Under the pieces are notes generated by a model, which did no database searches, was not told the origin of the DNA, and was given only the letters and a program-made list of their open reading frames with translations. 6,248 nucleotides of DNA from Verrucomicrobiota bacterium (GTDB taxonomy: Bacteria > Verrucomicrobiota > Verrucomicrobiia > Chthoniobacterales > UBA10450). Location: contig QHON01000193.1 in assembly GCA_003218815.1 (NCBI GenBank), positions 1 through 6,248 of the forward strand, read 5' to 3'. Of the stretch, positions 5,367 through 6,248 are shown piece after piece (positions within the stretch are counted from its first letter, which is position 1; each line of letters starts with the position of its first letter). Position numbers and translations under genes: made by a program.

Positions 5367-6248
5367 ATGACCAGTGTCGTTGAACGTCATTCGTTGAAAG
5401 CGCCAACACCGCCGCGCACGATTGGTTTCATTACGGCCAGCGCCATTGTCATCGCCAATATCATCGGCACCGGCATCTTTACGAGCCTCGGTTTTCAATT
5501 GCCGGGCATTCAATCCGGGTTCGCGCTACTGATGCTCTGGATTGTGGGCGGGATCACGGCGTTGTGCGGCGCGATTTGCTATGGCGAGCTCAGCGCCGCC
5601 CTGCCGCGCTCCGGTGGCGAATATCATTTTCTTTCCGAAATTTATCACCCAGCCATTGGCTTCATGGCTGGTTTCGTTTCCGCCACAGTGGGCTTCGCCG
5701 CACCCATTGCGCTCGCTGCCATGGCATTCGGAAAATATTTCCGCGGCGTATTCGACTTCGGTTCACCGGTCGTCCTTTCGTTCATGCTCGTTTGGGTCGT
5801 GGCGCTTTTCCATTTCGGTAACCTGCGCCTTGGCAGCGCCTTTCAAAATCTTTGGACAGTCGTGAAGCTGCTTTTGATTAGCGTGCTCATCGGAGCTGGA
5901 TTTCTCGTCGAACAAAAACAGGCGATCACTTTTTTGCCGCAATCCGGCGACGCGGGGTCGATCTTCAGCGGCGCCTTCGCGGTCGCCCTCGTTTATGTCA
6001 TGTATTCGTACTCGGGCTGGAATGCCTCGACCTACATCATCGGCGAAGTAAAGGAGCCGGAGCGGAATGTGCCACGCTCGCTTTTTGCTGGCACTCTCGT
6101 TGTGATGGCAGCTTACGTCCTTCTCAATGCGGTCTTCCTCATGACCACACCGATGCAGGAAATGCGCGGCCGAATCGAGGTTGGCTTGATTGCGGGAAAA
6201 CACATTTTCGGGACCAACGGCGGGCGAATTGTCGGTGCGCTCATTTGT
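5367..6248 (+). CDS. APC-superfamily amino-acid permease, partial (3' end beyond the window)
   Basis: The frame from the ATG at 5367 is open to the window edge (294 codons), so the C terminus is missing; full APC permeases usually have about 430-500 residues and 12 helices. The N terminus has the TM1 substrate/Na-site loop GTGIF (residues 34-38), interrupting a hydrophobic segment at about 18-43. The TM2-TM3 signature GELSAALPRSGGEYHFL is at about 73-89. TM3 to TM5 follow at about 97-122, 133-152 and 157-182. TM6, with YSGWNASTYIIGEVKEPERN (about 215-234), and the start of the TM6-TM7 region NVPRSL are typical of LAT/SLC7-like and SteT-like exchangers. It probably imports or exchanges neutral amino acids across the inner membrane; the substrate cannot be assigned. 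The start lacks a Shine-Dalgarno, but MTSVVERHSLKAPTPPRTIGF is a normal cytosolic N-terminal tail. Divergent from the tandem ACT gene. Confidence 0.93.
   Translation, partial: MTSVVERHSLKAPTPPRTIGFITASAIVIANIIGTGIFTSLGFQLPGIQSGFALLMLWIVGGITALCGAICYGELSAALPRSGGEYHFLSEIYHPAIGFMAGFVSATVGFAAPIALAAMAFGKYFRGVFDFGSPVVLSFMLVWVVALFHFGNLRLGSAFQNLWTVVKLLLISVLIGAGFLVEQKQAITFLPQSGDAGSIFSGAFAVALVYVMYSYSGWNASTYIIGEVKEPERNVPRSLFAGTLVVMAAYVLLNAVFLMTTPMQEMRGRIEVGLIAGKHIFGTNGGRIVGALIC

Noticed and set aside
5763..6203. 146-codon minus-strand frame opposite the permease
   Set aside because: It lies wholly inside an unmistakable APC permease on the other strand, and its His/Lys/Glu-rich translation is typical of an antisense shadow of membrane-protein codons.
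1..6248. A defence system, mobile element, CRISPR array or biosynthetic cluster
   Set aside because: Every substantial frame is accounted for by housekeeping or metabolic families. There is no transposase, integrase, nuclease, regular repeat array or terminal inverted repeat, and no sign of a transferred block.

Overview
The window looks like ordinary chromosome from a free-living bacterium. Base composition is intermediate, coding is dense on both strands, and most start codons lack a clear Shine-Dalgarno sequence. The gene set is housekeeping and metabolic: ribosome hibernation, glycogen debranching, L,D-transpeptidase, membrane methyltransferase, ACT protein and amino-acid permease. My best guess is a soil Verrucomicrobiota of the Chthoniobacterales/Spartobacteria type. 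This rests on overall style rather than a marker gene, so confidence is low, and Acidobacteriota or another phylum is possible. I see no tRNA, rRNA, CRISPR array, insertion sequence, phage gene or attachment site.

Layout. Positions 63-3387 hold three genes on the minus strand. In transcription order they are glgX (glycogen debranching enzyme), a small 'host attachment protein' (PF10116-type) and an HPF/RaiA-type ribosome hibernation factor. The gaps are 119 and 146 bp, so they may be separate units that simply share a direction. Divergent from glgX, a YafK/DpaA-like L,D-transpeptidase with a signal anchor (3523-4047) is followed by an ICMT/PEMT-type integral-membrane methyltransferase (4183-4746) on the plus strand. 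The methyltransferase converges on a two-ACT-domain protein (4768-5187, minus). Across a 179-bp divergent spacer, an APC-superfamily amino-acid permease starts at 5367 (plus) and runs off the window edge.

How the genes might work together. glgX releases stored glucan, and the HPF-type protein silences ribosomes in stationary phase, so the left part has a starvation theme; this is inference from family knowledge only. On the right, a stand-alone tandem ACT protein (usually an amino-acid sensor) lies divergent from an amino-acid permease, which suggests but does not show an amino-acid homeostasis link. The transpeptidase and methyltransferase are both envelope proteins but have no obvious shared pathway.

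I found no convincing novel multi-gene system. The points worth a second look are small. A short ORF and a hairpin-plus-T7 structure sit directly before the methyltransferase. A hairpin lies in the permease leader. An 11-mer, ATTGTCGATCT, occurs four times. A perfect 12-bp palindrome sits at the convergent junction. Shine-Dalgarno sequences are weak throughout.
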